Positions 14,201 through 14,222 of a DNA stretch of 14,222 bases are shown here, in pieces; position 1 is the first letter of the stretch, and each line of letters begins with the position of its first letter. The position numbers were made by a program, and so were the translations under genes. Under the pieces are notes generated by a model. It ran no database searches. It was not told the origin of the DNA and worked only from the letters and a program-made list of their open reading frames with translations. Source of the DNA: JAUWNP01 sp034430655 (GTDB lineage Bacteria > Chloroflexota > Anaerolineae > B4-G1); NCBI GenBank assembly GCA_034430655.1, contig DAOUEC010000163.1, positions 1-14,222 on the forward strand, written 5' to 3'.

Positions 14201-14222
14201 TTGAGTATCAGCGGGGCGTTTC

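Noticed and set aside
1..14222. CRISPR array, tRNA or rRNA genes
   Set aside because: No regularly spaced repeats with unique spacers, no cloverleaf-like segment and no rRNA-like stretch were seen on either strand.

Overview
The window is high-GC DNA (one counted 60-base line in the transporter gene has 45 G/C), compactly coded, and bacterial in style. Zinc-ribbon nSTAND ATPases, Thr/Pro-linker lipoproteins, short TTCG-type intergenic repeats and the mix of housekeeping families all suggest an uncultured Chloroflexota (Anaerolineae-like) genome. That assignment is inference; there is no rRNA or other marker gene here.

Left part (1-7445), mostly ordinary chromosome: the C-terminal end of a GH31 glycosidase; a 122-bp MITE-like element and a TTCG-rich repeat tract; a PHP-domain phosphoesterase; a minus-strand pair of an M50 (site-2-protease-like) membrane metalloprotease and a short RmlC-like cupin; a Mut7-C/PIN-like zinc protein; divergently, an Amt-family membrane protein that has lost both pore histidines; a secreted lipoprotein with four tandem ~85-residue repeats; a strong hairpin terminator; and a SLOG/TIGR00725 nucleotide-binding protein.

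Right part (7513-14222), all on the minus strand and accessory in character. Read in transcription order from the right edge: a promoter with a perfect TATAAT; an amino-methyltransferase with a TSPPY motif (GTG start, strong Shine-Dalgarno); 12 nt later an NgoMIV-type restriction endonuclease with a complete set of catalytic and recognition residues; a ThpR-type 2H phosphoesterase; a Cap4/DUF4297-like PD-(D/E)XK nuclease; and an 868-residue protein joining a zinc ribbon, an nSTAND ATPase and the C-terminal lobe of a family-5 peptide-binding protein. The SLOG gene follows 67 nt further on. The restriction-modification genes are clearly lower in GC than the left part, which suggests acquisition by transfer.

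The main result is a candidate two-gene conflict system, a trans-acting dsDNA nuclease plus a STAND regulator, next to a Type II restriction-modification system. The STAND protein ends in a truncated solute-binding-protein lobe, which is either an unusual sensor or the product of an in-frame deletion of a larger membrane-anchored ancestor. The nuclease C-terminus and the STAND N-terminus both carry a short Gly/Val-rich strand motif that could couple them. All functional statements rest on motifs read by eye; no database search was run.
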